Assembly: GCA_030653335.1 (NCBI GenBank)
Contig: JAURZP010000106.1
Location: 1-5,042 of the forward strand
Origin: Methanoregula sp.
GTDB lineage: Archaea > Halobacteriota > Methanomicrobia > Methanomicrobiales > Methanospirillaceae
DNA: 5,042 nucleotides
Direction of reading: 5' to 3'
The translations under genes were made by a program, and so were the position numbers. Below, piece after piece: positions 4,988-5,042 of this stretch; position 1 is the first letter of the stretch, and each line of letters begins with the position of its first letter. The notes under the pieces are model-generated. The model was not told the DNA's origin. It searched no databases and saw nothing but the letters and a program-made list of their open reading frames with translations.

Positions 4988-5042
4988 ATGATAACTGTGG
5001 GAGATAAGATCGTAGTTCAGCTGGTCCGTTCGTGGGACAACA
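4988..5042 (+). CDS. Start of an unidentified reading frame, cut by the window end
   Basis: From the ATG at 4988 a frame stays open to the edge and reads MITVGDKIVVQLVRSWDN (18 residues). I do not recognise it. It does not look like the start of the TruB/Cbf5 pseudouridine synthase, L14e or L34e, which follow cmk in some archaea. Three in-frame starts are possible after the stop at 4946-4948. GTG 4976 would suit a nearly leaderless message from the TATA-like element at 4942-4949. ATG 4988 is the only ATG. GTG 4997 has AAAGGG (4981-4986) ten bases upstream as a possible Shine-Dalgarno. The tract is too short to prove coding. A non-coding RNA, or the end of a minus-strand gene, remains possible. 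Confidence 0.3.
   Translation, partial: MITVGDKIVVQLVRSWDN

Noticed and set aside
4883..5042. Minus-strand open frame of about 52 codons reaching the right edge, ending in a basic tail (HFVIKTRK)
   Set aside because: It is AT-rich and repetitive in Ile/Lys/Asn, is not recognisable, and conflicts with the TATA-like elements and starts on the + strand. A convergent gene ending here cannot be fully excluded without more sequence.
5013..5042. tRNA-like words TAGTTCAGCTGGT near the right edge
   Set aside because: They resemble a tRNA D-arm (TAGTTCAG..GG), but the bases that should close the D-stem with GTTC do not pair at normal spacing, and the rest would lie outside the window. Not enough to call a tRNA.

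Overview
The window is a stretch of archaeal chromosome: the distal half of the spc-type ribosomal protein operon, running into the protein-secretion and nucleotide-kinase genes that follow it in Euryarchaeota. The archaeal signs are a long (153-residue) uL30, an AdkA-type adenylate kinase, a DUF106/EMC3-TMCO1-type membrane protein, an archaeal-type CMP kinase, and Shine-Dalgarno sites of the GGTGA kind. The protein sequences and moderate G+C suggest a methanogen of the Methanomicrobia, probably Methanomicrobiales. That placement comes from recognising the sequences, not from a tree.

Layout, all on the + strand: 3' end of rpl18 (1-154), rps5 (155-772), rpl30 (773-1234), rpl15 (1242-1670), secY (1697-3130), adkA (3152-3724), a DUF106 YidC/Oxa1-superfamily gene (3729-4340) and cmk (4340-4870). 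The genes are nearly contiguous. Junctions are TAAATG abutments (rpl18/rps5, rps5/rpl30), short gaps in which the Shine-Dalgarno overlaps the previous stop codon (rpl30/rpl15, adkA/DUF106), or a one-base TGATG overlap (DUF106/cmk). Only secY and adkA sit behind gaps of more than 20 bases, and both gaps contain a T-tract followed by a purine-rich Shine-Dalgarno site.

After cmk the sequence becomes AT-rich (about 4871-4975). It holds T-rich tracts that could end the operon transcript and two TATA-like elements that could start a new one. A reading frame that I do not recognise begins just before the right edge and is cut off.

Together the genes make large-subunit proteins (uL18, uL30, uL15) and a small-subunit protein (uS5), the SecY channel, a second membrane-insertase-family protein, and two NMP kinases that supply ADP and CDP. 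I see no mobile element, CRISPR array, tRNA or rRNA, and no convincing sign of a new system. The points worth checking are the four-segment DUF106 protein beside SecY, the lysine-less P-loop of CMP kinase, the cysteine cluster in uS5, the junction signals, and the unassigned right edge.
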